Positions 42,802 through 49,093 of a stretch of 62,714 bases of DNA are shown here, piece by piece. The position numbers and the translations under genes were made by a program. Position 1 is the first letter of the stretch. Each line of letters starts with the position of its first letter. Source of the stretch: a virus. Location of the stretch: the IMG/VR virus record IMGVR_UViG_3300010885_024601, positions 1 to 62,714 of that record; one strand, given 5' to 3'. Under the pieces are notes generated by a model. The model was not told where the DNA came from. It searched no databases and saw only the letters and a list, made by a program, of their open reading frames with translations.

Positions 42802-43311
42802 TTATCCGTAGAAAATGTTTGCTGCTGCCGCGTTTGTCAACAAGGCATAGACCCCGTTATACGCTACCACGCCGTCACCGGGAATAAGACTGACGTTGTT
42901 GTAGGTGTCTCCTGCCGACACATCAAACGTCATCAACCAACGAGAGGCATACGCCATTGAAGCGCCCGCAGTGATTGATCCAGAGTTGATGTCTGTCAGG
43001 GTGAACGAGTTGGCATTTACTCGAGTGATTGAGTAATTACCATTGGTGGCTGAGCCGCCTGTTCCATCGCCAAAATCTACACCAATCACATCCCCCGTAG
43101 CCAATCCATGACCAGTTGAAGTAACGGTCACTGTAGTGCCCGATCTACCGTAAGTCGCAGTGGTTACAGGCGCAGTCGTGGTGTCAAACAGCGATATTGA
43201 CCCAGCACTTGCCCCGCCAGTAAACGAAATGGCTTTAACACGGGTTCGACCTAGTCTGAGGAAACCGCTGGTGTTTATGTGCGCCTGTTTTACGTCATAT
43301 TGAAAACCCAT
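42802..43311 (-). CDS. Structural protein with FCCH-like beta domain
   Basis: 169 residues. MGFQYDVKQAHINTSGFLRL and a small beta region are followed by GTTVTVTSTGHGLATGDVIG and YSITRVNANSFTLTDINSG, the same type of beta domain seen in the nozzle-like protein. The end (MTFDVSAGDTYNNVSLIPGD) resembles phage decoration proteins. It is probably a virion surface or head-decoration component. Confidence 0.7.
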   Translation of the reverse strand: MGFQYDVKQAHINTSGFLRLGRTRVKAISFTGGASAGSISLFDTTTAPVTTATYGRSGTTVTVTSTGHGLATGDVIGVDFGDGTGGSATNGNYSITRVNANSFTLTDINSGSITAGASMAYASRWLMTFDVSAGDTYNNVSLIPGDGVVAYNGVYALLTNAAAANIFYG

Positions 43312-43330
43312 AATTAATCTCCTTGTGAAC

Positions 43331-43346
43331 GGGGGCCTAGGCCCCC
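43331..43346. promoter_or_regulatory. Perfect 16-base GC palindrome between virion genes
   Basis: GGGGGCCTAGGCCCCC is its own reverse complement and lies just after the stop of the gene at 43355-43873 (leftward). No U tract follows, so as a terminator it is incomplete. It probably forms an mRNA hairpin that stabilises the upstream message or lowers readthrough. Confidence 0.6.
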
Positions 43347-43354
43347 TAGATTAA

Positions 43355-43873
43355 TTAGGCCGTACGGGTGAACACGTAGGCTGTTGCGCTCGAGAACATG
43401 ATGGTGAAACGGCCAAGGCCTGTTGCACCTGCGGCAACGGTCAAATCACCAAAACTGCCAGCTGTGTCAGCAGCAGCTGTAGACAAGATACCGTTGGTGG
43501 CCACAGCAATAGTCACTGTGTTTGCGCCGCCAGTGTTGTCAATGTACAGGTCTAACACAGTACCCTTGGTCGCGCCAATCGCTGCACCCAACAAAGTGCC
43601 AGTGGGCAAAGTGATGGTGGTAGCGGCCGCTGAGGTAGATGTGATGTAGCCCGTTGCAACTTGAGCTGCAGTAGCGGTGGCCGTAGCGTTGATCGCTGCA
43701 GTGGTTGGGTGGTTTTGGTCAGTGAAAACCAAATTTGTGGTCGACAAATTAGTCACACTGGTGGATGCACCAAAGGTGCCAGTGACCGTAACTGCGCCAG
43801 TAGTGGCGTTCTTGGTGATGGATTGGAAACCGTTTTGCGAGCGTACGGGTCCGTTGAACGTGGTATTTGCCAT
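43355..43873 (-). CDS. Probable head decoration/fibre protein
   Basis: 172 residues, rich in Ala, Thr, Gly and Val. MANTTFNGPVRSQNGFQSIT leads to a collagen-free, beta-type repeat (TTGAVTVTGTFGASTSVTNL) and a compact C-terminal domain (VAAGATGLGRFTIMFSSATA). A promoter lies directly upstream (43967-43994) and a stable palindrome downstream, so the message is likely abundant, as for a decoration protein. Family not certain. Confidence 0.7.
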   Translation of the reverse strand: MANTTFNGPVRSQNGFQSITKNATTGAVTVTGTFGASTSVTNLSTTNLVFTDQNHPTTAAINATATATAAQVATGYITSTSAAATTITLPTGTLLGAAIGATKGTVLDLYIDNTGGANTVTIAVATNGILSTAAADTAGSFGDLTVAAGATGLGRFTIMFSSATAYVFTRTA

Positions 43874-43898
43874 GATTTTTCCTTACATGCAAGTGGGG

Positions 43899-43946
43899 GC
43901 GCATCTATCTGCATGTCGTCTAGTCCGGAAACTAGTCAGATGCGCC
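43899..43946 (-). promoter_or_regulatory. Structured 5' leader of the 43355-43873 gene
   Basis: GCGCATCT near 43899 can pair with AGATGCGC ending near 43946, and inside it CTAGT pairs with ACTAG around TCCGGAA. The sequence GTCCGGAA occurs twice within 30 bases. It lies between the leftward promoter and the start codon and may be an operator region or a folded leader. Confidence 0.5.
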
Positions 43947-43966
43947 GGTAAGTCCGGAATGGCTTA

Positions 43967-43994
43967 AATATACACGAAATCTCTCTGGCGTCAA
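43967..43994 (-). promoter_or_regulatory. Leftward promoter inside the late block
   Basis: On the minus strand TTGACG (43989-43994) and TATATT (43967-43972) are 16 bases apart. It reads into the gene at 43355-43873 and the neck and fibre genes beyond. It lies just beyond the inverted acetyltransferase/HNH island and would restart late transcription after the terminators at 44836-44849 and 45199-45227. Confidence 0.7.
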
Positions 43995-44032
43995 GCATCA
44001 TTTTGTCACATTCTCGGAAAACAATATCAAAC

Positions 44033-44461
44033 ATGCGCTACAAAATTCACCGTGTTGATCTAGGCTGTCTGGACACACAGCTGGCGCTAACTCGACTCCA
44101 AAAACAGTGCTTGCCCCATGACGAACCTTCTATTACAACATTTGGCTACTGGTGGCTCGTTTATTCTGAAGATGGCGTTCCGGTTGCTTTTGCTGGTCTT
44201 GTTCCCTCTCAGCGTTGGAGTGATTGCGGCTATCTGTGCAGGGCAGGCGTTTTACCGGCTCATCGTGGACAAGGCATACAGAAAAAGCTTATTCGAGTCC
44301 GCGTCCGACAAGCACGTGCGCTAGGTTGGAATTGGTTGGTCACCGATACGCACGACAACCCAGCGTCTGGTAACAGCTTGATAGCTAGGGGTTTCAAGTT
44401 GTTTAATCCGACAAAACCTTGGGGGGCAGATAAGACCCTTTATTGGCGACTTAAGCTCTGA
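44033..44461 (+). CDS. GNAT-family N-acetyltransferase
   Basis: 142 residues from ATG 44033. The acetyl-CoA-binding core is CRAGVLPAHRGQGIQKKLIR (R/Q-x-x-G-x-G/A pattern at about residues 79-98), followed by GWNWLVTDTHDNPASGNSLI and GFKLFNPTKPWG. The N-terminal half carries the beta strands WWLVYSEDGVPVAFAGLVP. The substrate is unknown. It runs against the surrounding virion genes. No Shine-Dalgarno is seen before the start; TTGTCA and TATCAA 16 bases apart end two bases before the ATG, so a leaderless message is possible. Confidence 0.85.
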   Translation: MRYKIHRVDLGCLDTQLALTRLQKQCLPHDEPSITTFGYWWLVYSEDGVPVAFAGLVPSQRWSDCGYLCRAGVLPAHRGQGIQKKLIRVRVRQARALGWNWLVTDTHDNPASGNSLIARGFKLFNPTKPWGADKTLYWRLKL

Positions 44462-44472
44462 ACAGACAACAT

Positions 44473-44853
44473 ATGCCCTATAAAGACCCCGCGGTGCGTA
44501 AAGCTAAATACAAAGAATATTCGGCAGCTCATTACAAGCGCAATACCGAAGAAGTCAAGGCGGCAAACAAAGAAAAACGGTCTTCGCTTAAAAAGGAGTG
44601 GAAGGCATACAAAGCCACCTTGTATTGCGCTAAATGCGGGTTTAACCACACAGCAGCGCTAGATTTCCACCATATAGACCCCAGCACCAAGACCGGTAGC
44701 GTCAATCAATTTATCAGCGATGGGCGCTTCAAAGCAGCGTTTGAAGAAGTGAAAAAGTGTGTTGTTCTATGCGCAAATTGCCACCGCATACACCACCACG
44801 AAGAACGCCACGCCGCCAAGAAGAAAAAGAAAAAAGGGGCCGAAGCCCCCTGA
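44473..44853 (+). CDS. HNH-type endonuclease-like protein
   Basis: 126 residues. A basic helical N-terminus (KAKYKEYSAAHYKRNTEEVK) leads to CAKCGFNHTAALDFHHIDPS (first zinc pair and the HH of the HNH core), then CVVLCANCHRIHHHEE (second pair and final His). The tail is Lys-rich. This matches small HNH endonucleases of phages, either free-standing homing nucleases or packaging helpers. It follows the acetyltransferase by 11 bases and is convergent with the acidic gene at 44855. Confidence 0.85.
   Translation: MPYKDPAVRKAKYKEYSAAHYKRNTEEVKAANKEKRSSLKKEWKAYKATLYCAKCGFNHTAALDFHHIDPSTKTGSVNQFISDGRFKAAFEEVKKCVVLCANCHRIHHHEERHAAKKKKKKGAEAP
44822..44849 (-). terminator. Leftward intrinsic terminator within HNH gene end
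   Basis: Read on the minus strand, GGGGC (44849-44845), a UUCG loop and GCCCC are followed by a run of T residues with few interruptions (complement of the A-rich 44822-44835). It lies two bases beyond the stop of the acidic gene at 44855-45118 and would stop leftward transcripts before they run antisense through the HNH and acetyltransferase genes. Confidence 0.85.
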
Positions 44854-44854
44854 A

Positions 44855-45118
44855 TTACTCTTCGATTCGGGTAATCACGTAGGTAGAGACTGTTACTGCT
44901 TCGTCTTCTTCAGCCAGCTCTTCTTCCTCTGCCTCGTCTTCCTCTGCCTCGTCTTCATCAGAGAACTCAACAATGTGCTCATAGTCAGCAGCCCAGCCGT
45001 TTTCCTTTTGGAACTCGATGAACTCTTGCAAAATTTGCACCTTTTCAAAGTCATTGGTCTCGATGGTTACGAACTCGTCGCTGCACCAATCGCTGATGTC
45101 AATTTTCACTGTGTACAT
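44855..45118 (-). CDS. Highly acidic small protein, 87 residues
   Basis: MYTVKIDISDWCSDEFVTIE is followed by helical ENDFEKVQILQEFIEFQKEN and a low-complexity acidic tract (residues about 58-78, almost all Glu, Asp and Ala), ending VSTYVITRIEE. AGGAG precedes the ATG. It sits alone between two terminators, so it must have its own promoter; a weak candidate with TATGAT lies at about 45130-45165. It may mimic DNA charge; function unknown. Confidence 0.7.
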   Translation of the reverse strand: MYTVKIDISDWCSDEFVTIETNDFEKVQILQEFIEFQKENGWAADYEHIVEFSDEDEAEEDEAEEEELAEEDEAVTVSTYVITRIEE

Positions 45119-45198
45119 ACTAACTCCTGTGAATCATAAATACAGCAACAGCGCTGTAACGTCATCCTAATCAAGCACTGTGAAGGTTGAAAGACAAG

Positions 45199-45227
45199 AA
45201 AAAAGGCCCCTTTTGGGGGCCTTTTTT
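45199..45227 (-). terminator. Terminator after the major capsid gene
   Basis: AAAAAAGGCCCC (45199-45210) pairs with GGGGCCTTTTTT (45216-45227). The symmetric A and T runs make it an efficient terminator in either direction. It lies 19 bases beyond the stop of the capsid gene and probably ends most head-gene transcripts there. Confidence 0.9.
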
Positions 45228-45245
45228 AGAAACCGAAGTTTCTGT

Positions 45246-46157
45246 TTACGCGCCGGGTGAGCCGTAAATACCGCGTGGGTCAGACCAGCCGAAGCTGTAA
45301 CGCTCACGGGCTTTGTAACGCACGTTACCAGTTTCAAAGTCGCCTTCAAAGGCAGTTTTGATTGGTGAACGCTCGAACATTTTCAAGCCGTTAGGTGCGT
45401 CGGTCATCAAGAACCAAGCGTTTGTGTCTGTCAAGAAGTGGTTGACAGCGTAGCCTTCTGGGACCAAGCCCATAGACTTGATGGCGTTGACATCGTTATC
45501 AGCAGAGCTGGTACGCAATGTCGACTTCATCAAACGCTCTGCCGTAAATTGGAGTTCCTTAGGAACAATCATTTTACGAACGGTCAAAGCCACGCGCAGA
45601 CCGCGTTCGTCAGTGAACGCTGCCACGTCGATGATGCCTTGCTCGAGAGAAGTCTCGTTCAAGTCAGCAGCAATTGCAGGAGTGTTACTGAAGTTAGGGC
45701 CCAAGGCAGTTGGGTGAGCGTTAGAGCACAAAGCCACGCCGTCGCCGCCAGCATAAGCGCCGCCAGAGAAAGCGTTGTTTAGCACAGAAGCGCCTTTAAC
45801 TTGCTTGGTGTTGGCCATAGAACGAGCCAAAGCCTTGGTGTAACGGCCAGACAGACGGTCGTAGAGGTTGTCCTCAACGGCTTCTTCTGTCAAAGCGAAC
45901 GCCATAGCAATGGTTTCGTGTGTGTAGCGAGCAGTGAACGATTCGATTGCGTTGTCATATTGCAAGCCAGCGCCTTCAGTCTTCACTGGGGCAGTGCCAA
46001 AGCCTGTCAACATAACTTCTTCTTCGAATGCACGGTCAGAAGTCTCAATTGCAAAGATTTCTTCGTGCTCGTTTTCGTAGCGCTTGTACTCCAAACCGAA
46101 CAAAGCGTTCAGGCCGGGTTCCAGTTCTTTAACGAGTTGTGAACGTGTAATAGCCAT
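45246..46157 (-). CDS. Major capsid protein
   Basis: 303 residues. MAITRSQLVKELEPGLNALF and LEYKRYENEHEEIFAIETSD are typical of an HK97-fold phage coat family with EEVMLTGFGTAPVKTEGAGL and RYTHETIAMAFALTEEAVED; the end has RYSFGWSDPRGIYGSPGA. It forms the icosahedral shell. It lies after scaffold and decoration-type genes and just before a strong terminator, as usual for the most abundant head protein. Confidence 0.88.
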   Translation of the reverse strand: MAITRSQLVKELEPGLNALFGLEYKRYENEHEEIFAIETSDRAFEEEVMLTGFGTAPVKTEGAGLQYDNAIESFTARYTHETIAMAFALTEEAVEDNLYDRLSGRYTKALARSMANTKQVKGASVLNNAFSGGAYAGGDGVALCSNAHPTALGPNFSNTPAIAADLNETSLEQGIIDVAAFTDERGLRVALTVRKMIVPKELQFTAERLMKSTLRTSSADNDVNAIKSMGLVPEGYAVNHFLTDTNAWFLMTDAPNGLKMFERSPIKTAFEGDFETGNVRYKARERYSFGWSDPRGIYGSPGA

Positions 46158-46159
46158 GA

Positions 46160-46747
46160 TTATGCTCCGTCAGATGCAACACCGACGCTACCGTACTGGT
46201 GTTGGTTGAGTTTTACAACTACGACTGCGTAGTTACCAAATGCATTTTCAGGAGATGTGTCGATACCGACAATCTTGAATGTCAATGCGGCGGTTTTGGC
46301 GATAGAAGCAGAGCTCAAAGAGCCGTTCGACACGCCGGAGGTTGTGCTACCAGTTGTGGAAGCGGTTGGGTCAGCGTTCTTACCGATGTTTGCCGCAACG
46401 ACAGAGCCGTCCGCTTGCACCAAGAACAACTGGTTTGGATCATCCAACACTTCGCAAATGATGATGCCGTTCTCAGTCGTAATACTACCGGGGTAGTAGT
46501 TCTTCCAAGTGGGCTTGTTTGCACGGGTTGGGTCGTTGTATTGAACACCGTTGAACACGCCAGTTACGGCAGTGTGAGTCGCTGGGTCATACTTGATGAT
46601 GTAGCCGTCATACACGACGACGAGGTCGCCCTGATAGATGGCTCCGGCCTGACCGTTAGCAATCGAGTAGCCATACTGCTTTTGAGCACCAGTGGCCGAC
46701 AAGTTACCAACAGGACGCAGACCAAAGGCTTTATTTACGTTTGCCAT
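46160..46747 (-). CDS. Head decoration-type structural protein
   Basis: 195 residues. MANVNKAFGLRPVGNLSATG is a widely conserved phage head protein N-terminus, followed by GAIYQGDLVVVYDGYIIKYD, FNGVQYNDPTRANKPTWKNY and a beta-rich end. It probably sits on or in the capsid beside the major coat protein, whose gene follows after two bases. It may be a minor capsid or cement protein. Confidence 0.8.
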   Translation of the reverse strand: MANVNKAFGLRPVGNLSATGAQKQYGYSIANGQAGAIYQGDLVVVYDGYIIKYDPATHTAVTGVFNGVQYNDPTRANKPTWKNYYPGSITTENGIIICEVLDDPNQLFLVQADGSVVAANIGKNADPTASTTGSTTSGVSNGSLSSASIAKTAALTFKIVGIDTSPENAFGNYAVVVVKLNQHQYGSVGVASDGA

Positions 46748-46779
46748 TTGTAGCTCCTACGAGTTTGGGTTTATCAACC

Positions 46780-47253
46780 TTACGGTTGACGGAATGTTGT
46801 GCGCGAACTCCGCTCTGGAGATTGGATTCGCATTGAAGAGTGAGCGTTCTCACGCATCATCTCGTTGTCCACAGCAGTCAACTGATCCTGAGCCTTGCGT
46901 CGGAAATATTCCGCACGCTCTGCAAGCGTTTCTTTGGGGATTCGTGCAAGCATAAGTCCACCAACTGAAACCACTCCAGCGTGCTTTCCGTCATCCAGTG
47001 TAGGCAGCATTGCCTGATATTCCTCAGGCAACTCTTCCAAGCGAACGAGCTCATAACCTTCGCGCAACTTGGAATACACGTTTTGTTTGTCTTGATGACC
47101 GTTGACTTCTGCACGAATCCAACGGTGCTCGTAACCTTCAGGGGCAGGTGGCGCGTCAAGACGAGAAGGAGGGGCCCATGGCTTGCGACGCTCATCTTTG
47201 GCACGTGTTGCAGTGCTACGGGGTGCGCGGTCGATAACTAAGTCTTTACTCAT
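46780..47253 (-). CDS. Conserved head-region protein, 157 residues
   Basis: MSKDLVIDRAPRSTATRAKD is followed by HRWIRAEVNGHQDKQNVYSK and LPTLDDGKHAGVVSVGGLML, with helical RIPKETLAERAEYFRRKAQD and a basic Arg-rich end. I recognise a conserved protein between scaffold and capsid genes in several environmental phages, probably a minor head component. No enzymatic motif. Confidence 0.75.
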   Translation of the reverse strand: MSKDLVIDRAPRSTATRAKDERRKPWAPPSRLDAPPAPEGYEHRWIRAEVNGHQDKQNVYSKLREGYELVRLEELPEEYQAMLPTLDDGKHAGVVSVGGLMLARIPKETLAERAEYFRRKAQDQLTAVDNEMMRENAHSSMRIQSPERSSRTTFRQP

Positions 47254-47257
47254 GATT

Positions 47258-48187
47258 TCACTCCTTTACGTACTTGGCATATTCCTCGAGAGGAACGCCC
47301 AGTTTTTTTGCAATAGCAACCTGACTCGGCGATAACCGGACAGTTCTGCGCGCACTATTTATTCCCGAACTACGGGTTGCAGGTGCAACAGCTGGCGCGG
47401 AACGCTGTTGTCTGGTGTTTTGGTTGGACGATTGCTCGCCCGCGAAATGCTTCGGAAATTCATCACGAAGTCTTCGGTCCAGCTCAGTATAATACTCTTC
47501 TGAGTCGGGTTCAACCCCCTCCTCCTCAACAAGAGACTGATGGATACCCCAAGCACCGTATGTCAGCATACGGTTTTGGCCATACCAAGTGTTTCTAGCC
47601 GCCCAGTCTTCCGCTTTTGCGCTAGGACGAGGCTGCTGTGGAGCGGCTTGCTGGGGCTGTGGAGCGTACTGCTGCTGCACTTGTTCTTGATTGCTTTGTG
47701 GGCGTTCTTGCAACCAGCCAGCAACTTGACGCTGCTCCTGAACCAAAGCCGACAAGCGCTCTTGCGCTTCCAACTCCGTGTTCATATCATTCTCTTCACG
47801 CGCCTTCATGATGATCTGGCGCAGTTGAGTCTGCTGCGTATCCAAGCGAGCTTTTGCCTCAGTCAAGCGGCTAAAGTCCGTCTGCACCAGCTTTTGCTGC
47901 AACGTCTGGGTTTGCGTTTGCAGCCCCTTGGCGTACTCCACCGCTGCTTGCTCACGGCGCTCGGCCTCGCGCATGCGGGCAGTCAATTTGGAGATGCGTT
48001 TTTGCACCGCGTCGTTGACTGTTTCTAGCTCACTGCGAGTATCGTTTTGTTCGGCGGGCGTTTCAGCTGCCTGTACTTGTTCGTTTTTACCGACGTTTTC
48101 CTCATTCTCGACTGAGACATCGGTAGCCTTTTCATCGGCACCAAGGTCAAATTCAAGCTGGTCATCGTTCATTAAGTTTGTTGCCAT
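47258..48187 (-). CDS. Capsid scaffolding protein
   Basis: 309 residues. Acidic N-terminus (NDDQLEFDLGADEKATDV), a central coiled coil from about residue 55 to 165 rich in Glu, Gln, Arg and Ala, a Gln/Pro stretch (NQEQVQQQYAPQPQQAAP), then a compact basic C-terminal end (ARRTVRLSPSQVAIAKKLGV) that would bind the capsid. Composition, order and place before the capsid gene are those of a phage scaffold. No protease domain is fused. Confidence 0.85.
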   Translation of the reverse strand: MATNLMNDDQLEFDLGADEKATDVSVENEENVGKNEQVQAAETPAEQNDTRSELETVNDAVQKRISKLTARMREAERREQAAVEYAKGLQTQTQTLQQKLVQTDFSRLTEAKARLDTQQTQLRQIIMKAREENDMNTELEAQERLSALVQEQRQVAGWLQERPQSNQEQVQQQYAPQPQQAAPQQPRPSAKAEDWAARNTWYGQNRMLTYGAWGIHQSLVEEEGVEPDSEEYYTELDRRLRDEFPKHFAGEQSSNQNTRQQRSAPAVAPATRSSGINSARRTVRLSPSQVAIAKKLGVPLEEYAKYVKE

Positions 48188-48195
48188 TGCTCACC

Positions 48196-48669
48196 TCACA
48201 TATGCAGAATGTCTTCTGGGTCTTTTATCGTGGCCAGAATCTCATCATCGTTCAAGATGCGAATCTCACCTCCGTCAATGGCCATACGCGCACCCGCGTA
48301 GCGGCCAAAGATTATCCAATCGCCCTCCTTGCACCAAGGGCCCGTAGGAAACTTGGCTTTGTCTTGGAAAGCAAGGTCCCCCACGGCCAAGACGTACGCG
48401 CACGTAGTCGTCAGTTGTTGGCGTTCCAGAGTTTGATCGGACAATTCAATACCGCCCTTGGTCTTGCGAGCACCACGGTACGGCAACACAATTACGCGCC
48501 AGCCAGTGGCTTGGGGTAAGTGCGACTTGATGTCAGACACCTGTTCTTGATGCTCTTTTCGAGCTTCTGCAGTGGCAATGGCGTCGGCGTTGGCCTTCTC
48601 TGCAGCGGCGATCTCTGCAGCGGCTAGTTCCTCCGCCCATTTCTTCTCCAATGGGGTCAGTTCAGTCAT
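48196..48669 (-). CDS. GroES-like co-chaperonin
   Basis: 157 residues. A helical, Ala/Glu-rich N-terminal extension (about 1-45) precedes the chaperonin-10 fold: TGWRVIVLPYRGARKTKGGI (mobile-loop region), TTTCAYVLAVGDLAFQDKAK, GPWCKEGDWIIFGRYAGARM and EIRILNDDEILATI. It probably pairs with host GroEL to fold the large capsid or portal proteins. The gene lies between portal and scaffold, and overlaps the upstream small gene by a few bases. The core shows the usual G-D-W beta strand and IDGGEI motif. Confidence 0.88.
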   Translation of the reverse strand: MTELTPLEKKWAEELAAAEIAAAEKANADAIATAEARKEHQEQVSDIKSHLPQATGWRVIVLPYRGARKTKGGIELSDQTLERQQLTTTCAYVLAVGDLAFQDKAKFPTGPWCKEGDWIIFGRYAGARMAIDGGEIRILNDDEILATIKDPEDILHM

Positions 48670-48866
48670 CTTAGGTCCTCTTTTAAGTCGGGGTTATTGT
48701 GGAGAAGGTTGTTTAGCCCCTCCCTCACAAATCGGTACCCCTCAAGACGGCCCATCAAAAACTTGTACTGCTCCATATCCCGCACTTTTCCGGCCACAAC
48801 GATTTCTTGCGTCTCGCGCTCAAGATCTCGTATGGTTTTGTGCAGTCTCTCAACAAACTCAAGCAT
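48666..48866 (-). CDS. Small helical head-region protein, 66 residues
   Basis: ATG at 48866 with GGAG eight bases before it. MLEFVERLHKTIRDLERETQ and KVRDMEQYKFLMGRLEGYRF form two long helices. A conserved small protein beside portals in many phages; role unknown. It overlaps the co-chaperonin start by four bases. Confidence 0.75.
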   Translation of the reverse strand: MLEFVERLHKTIRDLERETQEIVVAGKVRDMEQYKFLMGRLEGYRFVREGLNNLLHNNPDLKEDLR

Positions 48867-48910
48867 GGATAACTCCAATGAAGCAGACAGATAGGCCCCT
48901 GTCCGAGGGA

Positions 48911-48927
48911 TGTGTGCACATTATGCA
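48911..48927. promoter_or_regulatory. Inverted repeat upstream of small head gene
   Basis: TGTGCA and TGCACA flank CATTA. Minus-strand reading gives GCATAATG near the centre, similar to a -10 element, but no clear -35 element is seen. It could be an operator or a weak promoter in the gap after the portal gene. Confidence 0.35.
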
Positions 48928-48934
48928 CAAAAAG

Positions 48935-49093
48935 TTACGCAATTTTCACTTTTTTGAACGCGTCTTTTCGATAAACGTACTTAACGTCAGGATTGGGGTT
49001 GGCTGGCTTGCTGCGCTTGGGCGATCCGGTCAGCATTTTGCTGCTGGACGGCTTGCGCGTTTTGGATCGCTTGTTGGGTGAGTTGGTTTGCAT
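48935..49093 (-). CDS. Small basic protein overlapping the portal gene out of frame
   Basis: 52 residues. The ATG at 49093 has a strong ribosome site, AAGGAG, six bases upstream (49100-49105). The first 107 bases lie within the last codons of the portal gene in another frame; the frame then runs on to 48935. The product (MQTNSPNKRSKTRKPSSSKM) is rich in Lys, Ser, Pro and Arg and ends KYVYRKDAFKKVKIA. It is not a recognised family. The ribosome site and extension past the portal stop favour a true gene. Confidence 0.6.
   Translation of the reverse strand: MQTNSPNKRSKTRKPSSSKMLTGSPKRSKPANPNPDVKYVYRKDAFKKVKIA

Noticed and set aside
44003-44461. Longer acetyltransferase starting with TTG at 44003
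   Set aside because: The extension adds nothing to the GNAT fold and lacks a ribosome site. The ATG at 44033 is preferred, though still without a clear ribosome site.
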